Below, in pieces: positions 8,121 through 15,323 of a stretch of 32,954 nt of DNA. The notes under the pieces were generated by a model, which was not told the DNA's origin, ran no database searches, and saw only the letters and a program-made list of their open reading frames with translations. Source of the stretch: Campylobacterales bacterium. Its GTDB lineage: Bacteria; Campylobacterota; Campylobacteria; Campylobacterales; Hydrogenimonadaceae. The stretch is from the NCBI GenBank assembly GCA_027065515.1, contig JAMOOM010000171.1:1-32954 (forward strand), given 5' to 3'. Every line of letters starts with the position of its first letter. Position 1 is the first letter of the stretch. Both the position numbers and the translations under genes were made by a program.

Positions 8121-8698
8121 CTATTTTCCAATCCATCAAAGAGATTTTTGTTCGCTTCGATACACTTTTTCGTAGAGAGTAGTACCGGAAAACGCTCTTT
8201 TTTCGCATATACTTTACCATCTCCGATAATTTCATACGGAAAACCGAAACGCCGAAGGAGTAGATAGAATCTTTTTTCGACCGAGCCCAAAGTAAACTCG
8301 ACACCCAAATTAAAAGCATGCATAAAAATATTTTTTTTCATCAACCTGAAAATTTCTCTGCTCTCTTTCATTCCTCTGCAATCGGCTCGTATAAATATAC
8401 GGGAAAGTTCCCCTACATTGTCTTCGTTTAGCCCCATTTTCTTCAAATTGAGATCAAAAGCGTTTTGTGTCGGATACCCTATCGGAGAATGATGAACGAA
8501 GCGGATACTCGCTGCAACTTCCCCACTTTCATCCAATACAGCAAAATGCTCACAACAGTTGTCATATTCATCTTTTTCCAGTCCATCCGGCAAATCCTCT
8601 TTTTTGTAAACACCCAGCTCTTCACAAGCTATGGCATATCTAAAACGATACACTTTCGTCAATAATTCACCATCTTTGGCCGCCAAGAAACTGAACAT
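8117..8698 (-). CDS. LuxI/FeeM-like N-acyltransferase (PEP-CTERM/exosortase-associated acyltransferase family)
   Basis: 193 aa, GNAT-fold acyltransferase of the group that includes AHL synthases, N-acyl amino acid synthases (FeeM) and exosortase-associated acyltransferases. Visible signatures: VYRFRYAIACEELG (Arg20, the conserved N-terminal arginine region), LEKDEYDNCCEHFAVLD (acidic residues 43-46 followed by the core strand), SIRFVHH (Arg66), GELSRIFI (Glu97, Ser99, Arg100), and the C-terminal LLRRFGFPYEIIG segment typical of the exosortase-associated subgroup. Such enzymes move an acyl chain from acyl-ACP to an amino compound. Both substrates are unknown here. It has a good AAGGA ribosome-binding site and is first in a four-gene overlapping operon with a TonB receptor, a YfiR-like protein and a GGDEF/EAL protein. 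No exosortase, PEP-CTERM protein or LuxR regulator is in the window, so the product may be a signal or surface lipid read by the adjacent receptor (inference). Confidence 0.82.
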   Translation of the reverse strand: MFSFLAAKDGELLTKVYRFRYAIACEELGVYKKEDLPDGLEKDEYDNCCEHFAVLDESGEVAASIRFVHHSPIGYPTQNAFDLNLKKMGLNEDNVGELSRIFIRADCRGMKESREIFRLMKKNIFMHAFNLGVEFTLGSVEKRFYLLLRRFGFPYEIIGDGKVYAKKERFPVLLSTKKCIEANKNLFDGLENR

Positions 8699-8727
8699 TG
8701 CAAATCCTTAAAATCCCGTATTTTTAA

Positions 8728-8747
8728 AGTATATTACACATAATATA
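8728..8747 (-). promoter_or_regulatory. Predicted -10 box overlapped by an AT-rich dyad, upstream of the acyltransferase operon
   Basis: The 62-bp gap between the RND gene and the acyltransferase gene holds a perfect inverted repeat, TATATTA-CACA-TAATATA (8730-8747). It overlaps a TATACT -10-like hexamer on the minus strand (8728-8733), 29 bases before the acyltransferase ATG. The placement would suit a repressor site occluding the promoter. The gap is so AT-rich that a chance dyad is a real possibility. Confidence 0.4.
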
Positions 8748-8760
8748 TATTTTTTATAAA

Positions 8761-11700
8761 TCAGGCCATCGAACCATCGCATTTGAGGCGATACAAAACG
8801 GAAAAGAGCAGCGGCACGAAATAGAGGTTCAAAACGGTAGCCCAGATGAGGCCAAATCCCAGCGTTACCGCCATCGGCTTCAGTATCAGCGCTTGACCGG
8901 AAGCGAAGAAGATAAGCGAAGAGAGCCCCAACACTGTCGTGAGCGACGTAAGAAGAATCGGGCGCAGGCGCAGCCTGGCTCTTTCGATCAGCTCGTCGGA
9001 TGTGCGTGCATGCTTTATGAAATCGAGCATAATCAATCCATCGTTGACTACGACACCGGCCAAACCTACGATACCGATGAGGCTTGGCATGGTCAGATGC
9101 AATCCCATGATCATATGCCCCACCAGTACACCAAAAATCGAAAGAGGAATCGTAGCAAGAGTGACAAGTGGCAACGCCACGGAATCGAACATCCACACGA
9201 GTGCAACGAAAATAAGAAAAATTGCCACTACCGCCGACTGAACGATTTCGCGCTTGACGGTGCGATTCTCTTTCTCTTCTCCTTTTATATCTATTTTCAC
9301 CCCGTTTTTTCGCACTTTTTCAAAAACCGGTGAGAGTCTTCTCATCACCTCCGAAGATGTAATTTTCCGTTTGTTCAATGTGGCATATACAGTCCTGATC
9401 CGCTTTCCGTCACTTTTGAAGATTTTGGCGAAACTTTTTTTACGCTGCATATCTGCGATTTCGCGCAAAAGCACCCATTGGTTCCGATTAGGCACCTGAA
9501 GCTCAAAGTCGAAGAAGCGGGCAAGTTCATCTTTTTTCAGATCCTGAAGACGTATGCGCACCAGACCCTCATCGTTGAACATCTTTGCATATTCGCCTTT
9601 CAGGAAAAAAGGCTGCAGAGCCCTTGTAAGCATACCTTCGGTAAAACCGAGATCCTGGCCATAACGGTTGATCCGTAGTTTCAGCTCGTCTTCGCCGGCT
9701 TTGGCGTCATCGGTAACGTTTGAAACACCCGGCATATCAAAGAGTGCGCGCTCGATCTCTTTTAGTGCTGCAAGCACCCTCTTCTCATCTCCACCGAAAG
9801 ATATTTCCACATCGCTTTTTACGATACCCGCTTGCGGAACGATGACATTCAGCTCTTTGAAAAGCGGCCCGTATGCATCCTTTTTCTCTTTGAGAGGGGC
9901 GATGATCTTTTTGATCTCTTCGGCGATCTGCTGAGCCGAGTGGCGTCTTATCATATCCCGACTATCATATTCCGGACTCAGGTACGGATTTAGATATTTA
10001 TCGAAAAAGTTTTGCGGTACCGGCTCGTGAAGATTTACGAAAATATGGAAGAGATTGTCCGCGTTCTCCCCTACATTGTTGCTGTCGACTTTCAGCCCGA
10101 TAACCGTGGTGACCGAGGAGACATCCTCTTTGGATAGATTTTTCAAAAGCGAAGCTTCAAGCTGCGATACGATCTTTTCGTTGTCTTGAAGATCGTTGTT
10201 GATATCCACTTCTCCATTGACATATATCTGTGTCGTATCGAAATCCGGAAATAGCTGAAATTTACTCTCTTTGGCCAGTATCCACGTCCCTATTGCGATC
10301 AAAAGCACCATCGAAGGCAGCGCGATCGCTTTATGGCGTATCAGCGGTCCAAGTATGGCTTGGTATATGCGGTAGTTTCTATCCCAAAATCGATGAGTGA
10401 ATCCCAGCTCTTTCGTGGGCCTCAATATATCTTTTGCATGAAGCGGAAGAAAATAGAAAGCCTCAAACAGTGAGCTCAAAAGCAAGATCGTGATCATCAC
10501 CGGCAACACTTTGATAAATTCTCCAAGCTTTCCGGTAAGCATCAAAAGTGGCAGGAATGCAAAAACGGTCGTCATCGTCGCAGTCAACACCGCAGGAAAC
10601 ATCTCTACCGATCCTTTGATAGCCGCCTCTTTGGGCGATACCCCCTCCTCGATATAGCGATAGATGTTTTCAGCCACGACAATCGCCTCGTCCACCAGCA
10701 TACCCAAAGCGATCAGCGCCCCAAGAAGCGTTAGCATATTGAGGCTGTAGCCCAGAATTTCGGATGCTATTAGTCCTATCATAAAACTGACCGGTATGCC
10801 TATGGCCACCACGAGAGCGATCCGCGCATTCACGAACAGAAGCATCGAAAGAAAAACGAGCCCCAGACCGAATATGATGTTGGAAACGACGGTGTTGAGA
10901 CGGTTTTTGATCCAGACGGAGGTATCGGTATAGACATCGAATGTAAAGTCGGGGTAACGTTTCTTGTAAGTCTCCAGCATCGAGCGTATCTGCCTCGAAA
11001 GAGCGATAGCGTTGCCCTGTTCCGATTTGCTGACGGAGATGGAGACGTTTTTCGTGCCGTTGAAGTGCGATATCTCCTTTGGATCGCTGAGAGTGAAACT
11101 CACTTTTGCCACATCTTTTAGATAGAAACGCTTACCTTCGGCATGAAGTATCGTATTCTCCAAAGCGGCCTCCGTTTTTTCCCCGTTGATCGTACTGATA
11201 AAAAGATGCGTACCGCGCTGCTTCACCGAGCCGATAGGATAGATCGACGCCAGCTCTCTCACCGCAGCCACCACTGGGTCGTAGTGCAGTCCCAGCGCCT
11301 TGATTTTGGCACTTTCAAGCTCGATATCCAGCTCATCGTCGGCATCGCCATAGATGATTATGTCGCTGAGATCCTTGAAATTGGCAAGATCGCTCTTGAT
11401 TTCATCAGCCACTTCAAGAAGCTCTTTTTTGGGCTTGTTGGCAGCCACGGCGATCAGCACGAGAGGGAAATTGCGCTTGGCTATCCTGGCAACCGGCTCG
11501 TCCATATCCGCAGGCAGGTCGCGCCTGATATTGGCTATCACATCTTTTGCATCACTAAGAGCCATATCCGGATCGTTGCCGGGTTTGATATCGGCGCCTA
11601 TCATGAAATCGCCATTTTTTATCACGGATTCGATCGTACCGATCTCGCTTAGATTTTTGAGTCCGTCTTCGATCGAGTGGACCGCCATCTTGTCGAGCAG

Positions 11701-11877
11701 ATCCGAACTGGCTCCCGCATAGTGCCCGGTGATCGTGATACGGTCGAGATTGCTCGGAGGAAATATCTCTTTTGGTATATTGATATAGGCAAAAACCGAA
11801 AGCAGCATAAGAAATATCAAAAATATATGATTCAGGATCGGCTTTTCGATTGCAAAACGTATGAATTTTTCGACCAT
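8761..11877 (-). CDS. RND-family efflux permease (HAE/AcrB-like)
   Basis: 1038 aa, the usual length for a resistance-nodulation-division pump subunit. One N-terminal TM helix (about 14-34), a first large periplasmic loop, a TM cluster (about 330-480), a second periplasmic loop, and a C-terminal TM cluster ending at LNLYFVPLLFSVLY. The TM4 proton-relay motif reads LVDEAIVVAEN (Asp396-Glu397), where AcrB has two aspartates; the TM10 region reads VVNDGLIMLDF. Proton-driven export from periplasm or inner leaflet is expected. No membrane-fusion protein or TolC-like gene is in the window, so it either borrows partners or acts alone, as some lipid-transporting RND proteins do. It starts 11 bases after the FtsL-like gene and ends 62 bases before the acyltransferase operon. 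Export of the acyltransferase product is a speculation worth testing; the substrate is unknown. Confidence 0.9.
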   Translation of the reverse strand: MVEKFIRFAIEKPILNHIFLIFLMLLSVFAYINIPKEIFPPSNLDRITITGHYAGASSDLLDKMAVHSIEDGLKNLSEIGTIESVIKNGDFMIGADIKPGNDPDMALSDAKDVIANIRRDLPADMDEPVARIAKRNFPLVLIAVAANKPKKELLEVADEIKSDLANFKDLSDIIIYGDADDELDIELESAKIKALGLHYDPVVAAVRELASIYPIGSVKQRGTHLFISTINGEKTEAALENTILHAEGKRFYLKDVAKVSFTLSDPKEISHFNGTKNVSISVSKSEQGNAIALSRQIRSMLETYKKRYPDFTFDVYTDTSVWIKNRLNTVVSNIIFGLGLVFLSMLLFVNARIALVVAIGIPVSFMIGLIASEILGYSLNMLTLLGALIALGMLVDEAIVVAENIYRYIEEGVSPKEAAIKGSVEMFPAVLTATMTTVFAFLPLLMLTGKLGEFIKVLPVMITILLLSSLFEAFYFLPLHAKDILRPTKELGFTHRFWDRNYRIYQAILGPLIRHKAIALPSMVLLIAIGTWILAKESKFQLFPDFDTTQIYVNGEVDINNDLQDNEKIVSQLEASLLKNLSKEDVSSVTTVIGLKVDSNNVGENADNLFHIFVNLHEPVPQNFFDKYLNPYLSPEYDSRDMIRRHSAQQIAEEIKKIIAPLKEKKDAYGPLFKELNVIVPQAGIVKSDVEISFGGDEKRVLAALKEIERALFDMPGVSNVTDDAKAGEDELKLRINRYGQDLGFTEGMLTRALQPFFLKGEYAKMFNDEGLVRIRLQDLKKDELARFFDFELQVPNRNQWVLLREIADMQRKKSFAKIFKSDGKRIRTVYATLNKRKITSSEVMRRLSPVFEKVRKNGVKIDIKGEEKENRTVKREIVQSAVVAIFLIFVALVWMFDSVALPLVTLATIPLSIFGVLVGHMIMGLHLTMPSLIGIVGLAGVVVNDGLIMLDFIKHARTSDELIERARLRLRPILLTSLTTVLGLSSLIFFASGQALILKPMAVTLGFGLIWATVLNLYFVPLLFSVLYRLKCDGSMA

Positions 11878-11888
11878 TTACATCATCT

Positions 11889-12170
11889 TTAAAAAAGAGT
11901 ATCTAAAATCTGGTTTTTCACTTTCATCCCCTCTACTTTGCGGCTTAAAAGCTTATGCTCCTCCAGAAGAGCTCCATATTGGGTCTCGAGTCGATCGATG
12001 GCGCGGCTTTGATAGTAGATGCTGTTGCGCAGATAGATTTTTGGCAGCAGGATCATCAAAGCGATAAATACGGAGATGACGACCATCACCAGAAACTGCC
12101 AATCCGCCGTCGGGTCACTCAGTGCTTCGTCGATATTTTCGGCAAGCTCTCTTTTTTCTTTGCTATTCAT
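11889..12170 (-). CDS. FtsL-like small bitopic membrane protein
   Basis: 93 aa: a cytoplasmic acidic N-terminus (1-25), one TM helix (about 26-48, FLVMVVISVFIALMILL), then a periplasmic coiled-coil segment (RAIDRLETQYGALLEEHKLLSRKVEGM) with leucine heptads. This topology and the position directly after rsmH match FtsL, the division protein that bridges FtsB and FtsQ, although sequence identity in the family is low. The gene overlaps rsmH by 8 bases and is followed 11 bases later by the RND permease, which replaces the ftsI/penicillin-binding gene found here in many other phyla. C. jejuni and H. pylori carry a small membrane protein gene beside rsmH in the same way. Called from topology and context, not from a decisive motif. 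Confidence 0.65.
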   Translation of the reverse strand: MNSKEKRELAENIDEALSDPTADWQFLVMVVISVFIALMILLPKIYLRNSIYYQSRAIDRLETQYGALLEEHKLLSRKVEGMKVKNQILDTLF

Positions 12171-13095
12171 CGAAAAACCCGAAGCATCGAAGTTTTGCGC
12201 TTCGGCTGCGCGGATTTTGCCTTATCTCTTCAGCGGTGGCCGCAATCGGTTTGCGACTGAATGGTTTTCCGATCGCATGGTCGTTGCCGCATGTGCACCG
12301 AAAAGCTTCAGCAGGACAGATACAAGCCGTACTCCACTTTTTGAACCGCTGCTTGACGAGTCTGTCTTCAAGTGAATGAAAAGTTATAAGCCCCACAACG
12401 GCGCCTTTCGGGGGATTCTTCTCCAGCGAATCCAAAAGCCGCTCGATCTCTCCCAATTCGTCGTTTACAGCGATGCGGATGGCCTGAAAGAGTGCGGTGG
12501 CTGGATTTGTCCTGCCCCGCTTCGGCAACACTCCGCCCAGTATTTCCGATAGCTCCATACCGCTTTCGATCGGCTTTTTCGAACGTGCCTCGACTACCGC
12601 ACGCGCCGCTTTTCGCCACGATCTCTCTTCGGCATACTCTCTGAAAATTCTCTCGAGCTCCTCTTGCGGCCAGCCGTTGACCACATCGTATGCGCTCAAC
12701 CCGGCTTCGGGATCCATTCTCATATCGAGATTTTCAGACAGAAAACTAAAACCGCGCCTCTTCTCGTCCAGCTGCAAAGAAGATACGCCAAAATCGGCCA
12801 AAATCCCACACACGGGAAGGTTTAAAAGCTGGGGTAAAAGCTCTGAAAAGCGCCCTTTTTTGGCTTCGAAACGATCCGAAAAAGGAGCCAGCCGCTTTGT
12901 GGCGAAATCGATCGCTTCAGGATCCTGATCGATACCTATCAGGCGAATACCGGGAAATTTTTTCAAAATCGCTTCGCTGTGCCCTCCGTAACCGAGCGTA
13001 CAGTCTATAAATACCCCCTCGCTGGGCATCGCCTCGAAACATCGCAACACTTCGTTTAAAAGTACAGGAATATGGGGAATTTTTTCAGATGTCAT
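12163..13095 (-). CDS. rsmH: 16S rRNA (cytosine-1402-N4)-methyltransferase
   Basis: SAM-dependent enzyme (formerly MraW) that methylates N4 of C1402 in the ribosomal P site. 310 aa, family length. It begins HIPVLLNEVL near residue 7, followed by the SAM-binding motif DCTLGYGGHS (31-40), the acidic loop GIDQDPEAI (54-62), the ADFGVSSLQLD block, the helical insert with MRMDPEAG, ITFHSLEDRLVK and the C-terminal RSRSAKLR. All key blocks are intact. It overlaps the DUF72 gene upstream by four bases (ATGA) and the FtsL-like gene downstream by eight. The association with division genes is the remnant of the classical mra/dcw cluster. Confidence 0.97.
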   Translation of the reverse strand: MTSEKIPHIPVLLNEVLRCFEAMPSEGVFIDCTLGYGGHSEAILKKFPGIRLIGIDQDPEAIDFATKRLAPFSDRFEAKKGRFSELLPQLLNLPVCGILADFGVSSLQLDEKRRGFSFLSENLDMRMDPEAGLSAYDVVNGWPQEELERIFREYAEERSWRKAARAVVEARSKKPIESGMELSEILGGVLPKRGRTNPATALFQAIRIAVNDELGEIERLLDSLEKNPPKGAVVGLITFHSLEDRLVKQRFKKWSTACICPAEAFRCTCGNDHAIGKPFSRKPIAATAEEIRQNPRSRSAKLRCFGFFDE

Positions 13096-13835
13096 AACGT
13101 ACCGTTTTTATCGCGATTATACACCAATTCTCTCAATCTAAGTGCATTTTGCACGGCAAATCCTCCAAAATCGTTGTTGAAATAGACAAAAATCTCTTTC
13201 ATATCTTTTGCCGCGGAAACGATTCTGTCAGCCCACATCTCAAGCGTGCCATCGTCGTAGCTGCCTCCATACCGTCCGGTGGGACCGTGAAAGCGGATGT
13301 AGCCAAAATCGGCCGTCAGGACGAATGGAGTCGTCCGTTTTTCAAAATCGTTGATACACATCGCCACATTGTAGCTTTTAAGAAGATTGAAAACATCGTC
13401 GTTCATCCAGCTTTCGTGGCGAAACTCTATCGTATGACGCCAGCTGCGAGGCAATATCTCTAGAAACTCCTTCAAAAGATCCATATCCAGATGCAAGGAT
13501 GGAGGAAGCTGGAAAAGGATCGAGGCGGTCTTTTGCTTCAATGGCTTGATCAGATGAAGGTACCGGATCAGATCCTCTTTGGTCTCTTTGAGCTTTCGAT
13601 AATGGGTGATACCCCGATATGCCTTGAGGGCGAAAAGAAAATTTTCAGGAGCCATCTGCGCCCAATGTTCAGTGGTTTTAAGCCTTGGAAGATGATAGAA
13701 TGTGCTATTTAGCTCGACGGTATCGAACATCTTCATGTAATATTCGAAAAAATGGCTTTTGGGAAGATCCTGAGGATACAAAACACCCCGCCAATGCTCG
13801 TAATAAAAGCCCGATGTTCCAATATGAATACTCAT
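13092..13835 (-). CDS. DUF72 family protein
   Basis: 247 aa TIM-barrel-like protein of unknown biochemical role. The ORF track extends it to 14057, but the extension is a shadow inside bioA. The family start MSIHIGTSGFYYEHW is the ATG at 13835-13833, overlapping the bioA stop by four bases. Family hallmarks: GTSGFYY, FDTVELNSTFYHLP, FLFALKAYRGITH, ILFQLPPSL, TIEFRHESW, GYIRFHGPTGRYGG and VYFNNDFGGFAVQNA, together covering the whole domain. Members are widespread, and links to nucleotide or iron-sulfur metabolism have been guessed but not established to my knowledge. The gene overlaps rsmH downstream by four bases, so bioA, this gene and rsmH are probably co-translated. Confidence 0.93.
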   Translation of the reverse strand: MSIHIGTSGFYYEHWRGVLYPQDLPKSHFFEYYMKMFDTVELNSTFYHLPRLKTTEHWAQMAPENFLFALKAYRGITHYRKLKETKEDLIRYLHLIKPLKQKTASILFQLPPSLHLDMDLLKEFLEILPRSWRHTIEFRHESWMNDDVFNLLKSYNVAMCINDFEKRTTPFVLTADFGYIRFHGPTGRYGGSYDDGTLEMWADRIVSAAKDMKEIFVYFNNDFGGFAVQNALRLRELVYNRDKNGTL

Positions 13836-15127
13836 AACGATTTTACCGCCTCGTATGCCGTCTCTATCAACTGTTTCATCTCTTCGTACGAAATGATATA
13901 AGGCGGCATGAAGTAGAGTACCGATCCTAGAGGGCGAACGAATACGCCACGTTTCAGGCAGTATTGGAAAATTTCGAGATTGACGCGATCTTTGGGTGCG
14001 AATCCTTCGAGCTCCACAGCTGCGATCATACCTGTTTGCCGAACCTCTTTTACGCAAGAAAGAGTCTCGAAAGGTTTTATCATCTCATGCATCCATTCCG
14101 CCTTTTCACGGTTGGAGACTATCACGTCATCTCTCTCGAAAATGTCCAGCACCGCATTGGCGCAACTGCATCCAAGTGGATTTCCGGTATAGCTGTGCGA
14201 ATGTAAAAAAGCTTTGTATTCGAGATAGTCGCAGTAGAATCTTTTATACATTTCATCCGTGGTCACAACCACCGCAAGCGGCATATAGCCACCTGTAAGG
14301 CCTTTTGAGAGACATAGAAAATCTGGTGATACACCCGCCTGTTCGCATGCAAACATCGTCCCCGTCCTACCAAAGCCAACCGCTATTTCATCCGCTATCA
14401 GATGGATATCGTACCTTTTGCACAGCTCCCTTGCCCGTACAAGATAGTGAGGATGGTACATATGCATCGAGCCCGCACACTGCACCAGCGGCTCGACGAT
14501 CAACGCCGAAATCCGAGTGGAGAGGGTTTTCAAAATATTCTCAAGCTGCTCGGCAGCCTCCTCGGCCGCCTCGTATGTTCTATCTTTCGGCACAGGCGTC
14601 TGCACGGATCGTATCAGTATCTGCTCGTACGTTTTCTTGTAAAGCTCCACATCTCCGACCGAAAGTGCGCCGATAGTCTCTCCGTGATAGCTGTTGGTCA
14701 ACGAGAGAAAAAGCGGACGATCCTTCCCGTTGTTGAGGTGGGCATGGTAGCTCATTTTCAGTGCGACCTCCACGGCACTGGATCCATTGTCCGCAAAAAA
14801 TACCTTGTTTAGATCGCCGGGGACTATTTCACAAAGCCTCTCGGCGAGCGTTACGGCAGGCTCATGGGTGAAACCTGCCAGAAGCACATGCTCGAGAGTC
14901 GATGCCTGCTCGGCGAGCTTGGCGCTTATATAGGGGTTGGCATGGCCGAATAGATTGACCCACCAGCTGCTGATGCCGTCGATATACCTGTTTCCTTCGA
15001 AATCTTCGAGCCAAACTCCTTCGGCCCGCTTCACAGGAACCAAAGGCAGTGATTCATGGTCCTTCATCTGTGTACACGGGTGCCAGATATGAGCCAGATC
15101 ACGCTGGATCATTTCGCTGTTTTTCAT
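13832..15127 (-). CDS. bioA: Adenosylmethionine-8-amino-7-oxononanoate aminotransferase
   Basis: PLP enzyme that converts KAPA to DAPA in biotin synthesis using S-adenosylmethionine as amino donor. 431 aa. Seen: WHPCTQM near 15-21 and the DGISSWWVNLFGH block (50-62) that separates BioA from general class III transaminases, GSSAVEVALKM, NSYHGET, the PLP-contacting IADEIAVGFGRTG (Asp246) and the Schiff-base lysine in LSKGLTGG (Lys275), then HSHSYTGNPLGC. The ATG has an AAGGA ribosome-binding site. No other biotin gene is in the window. It appears to head a long minus-strand unit (DUF72, rsmH, FtsL-like, RND). Two tandem palindromes lie 19-53 bases upstream of its start, suggesting repression or activation by a dimeric regulator. 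Confidence 0.96.
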   Translation of the reverse strand: MKNSEMIQRDLAHIWHPCTQMKDHESLPLVPVKRAEGVWLEDFEGNRYIDGISSWWVNLFGHANPYISAKLAEQASTLEHVLLAGFTHEPAVTLAERLCEIVPGDLNKVFFADNGSSAVEVALKMSYHAHLNNGKDRPLFLSLTNSYHGETIGALSVGDVELYKKTYEQILIRSVQTPVPKDRTYEAAEEAAEQLENILKTLSTRISALIVEPLVQCAGSMHMYHPHYLVRARELCKRYDIHLIADEIAVGFGRTGTMFACEQAGVSPDFLCLSKGLTGGYMPLAVVVTTDEMYKRFYCDYLEYKAFLHSHSYTGNPLGCSCANAVLDIFERDDVIVSNREKAEWMHEMIKPFETLSCVKEVRQTGMIAAVELEGFAPKDRVNLEIFQYCLKRGVFVRPLGSVLYFMPPYIISYEEMKQLIETAYEAVKSL

Positions 15128-15145
15128 TCAAAATCCTTATTTTTC

Positions 15146-15180
15146 TGACAACATTTGTCAATTTTTGGACAGTTTGTCCA
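15146..15180. promoter_or_regulatory. Two tandem perfect 15-bp palindromes, candidate operator
   Basis: TGACAA-CAT-TTGTCA (15146-15160) and TGGACA-GTT-TGTCCA (15166-15180) are both perfect inverted repeats with 6-bp arms and a 3-bp spacer. Their centres are 20 bp apart, about two helical turns, so two dimers could bind the same DNA face. They sit just upstream of bioA in the 196-bp region divergent from the PpiD-like gene. They do not resemble the Escherichia coli BirA operator. A third, weaker dyad (GCGG-TAATT-CCGC, 15196-15208) follows. Confidence 0.6.
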
Positions 15181-15323
15181 TATCGCATACAAATTGCGGT
15201 AATTCCGCGCATAGGCACCATAATTTAAACAGGGATTAATTTCATATTCAATAAAATCTGTACAACAAAATTATATCGTATCGGGCATATCTCCGTTACC
15301 CAAATTCTTTCTTAAGGCCTCTT

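Noticed and set aside
8117-8698. Reading the acyltransferase as evidence of a local exosortase/PEP-CTERM locus
   Set aside because: No exosortase, PEP-CTERM protein, glycosyltransferase or PrsK/PrsR-type gene is present in the window; only the acyltransferase resembles that system.
13836-14057. Upstream extension of the DUF72 ORF
   Set aside because: Lies inside bioA and is arginine-rich; the family start is at 13835, overlapping the bioA stop.
15196-15208. GCGG-TAATT-CCGC dyad as a terminator or third operator
   Set aside because: Four-base arms, unrelated to the two 15-bp palindromes and without a T run; noted only in passing.
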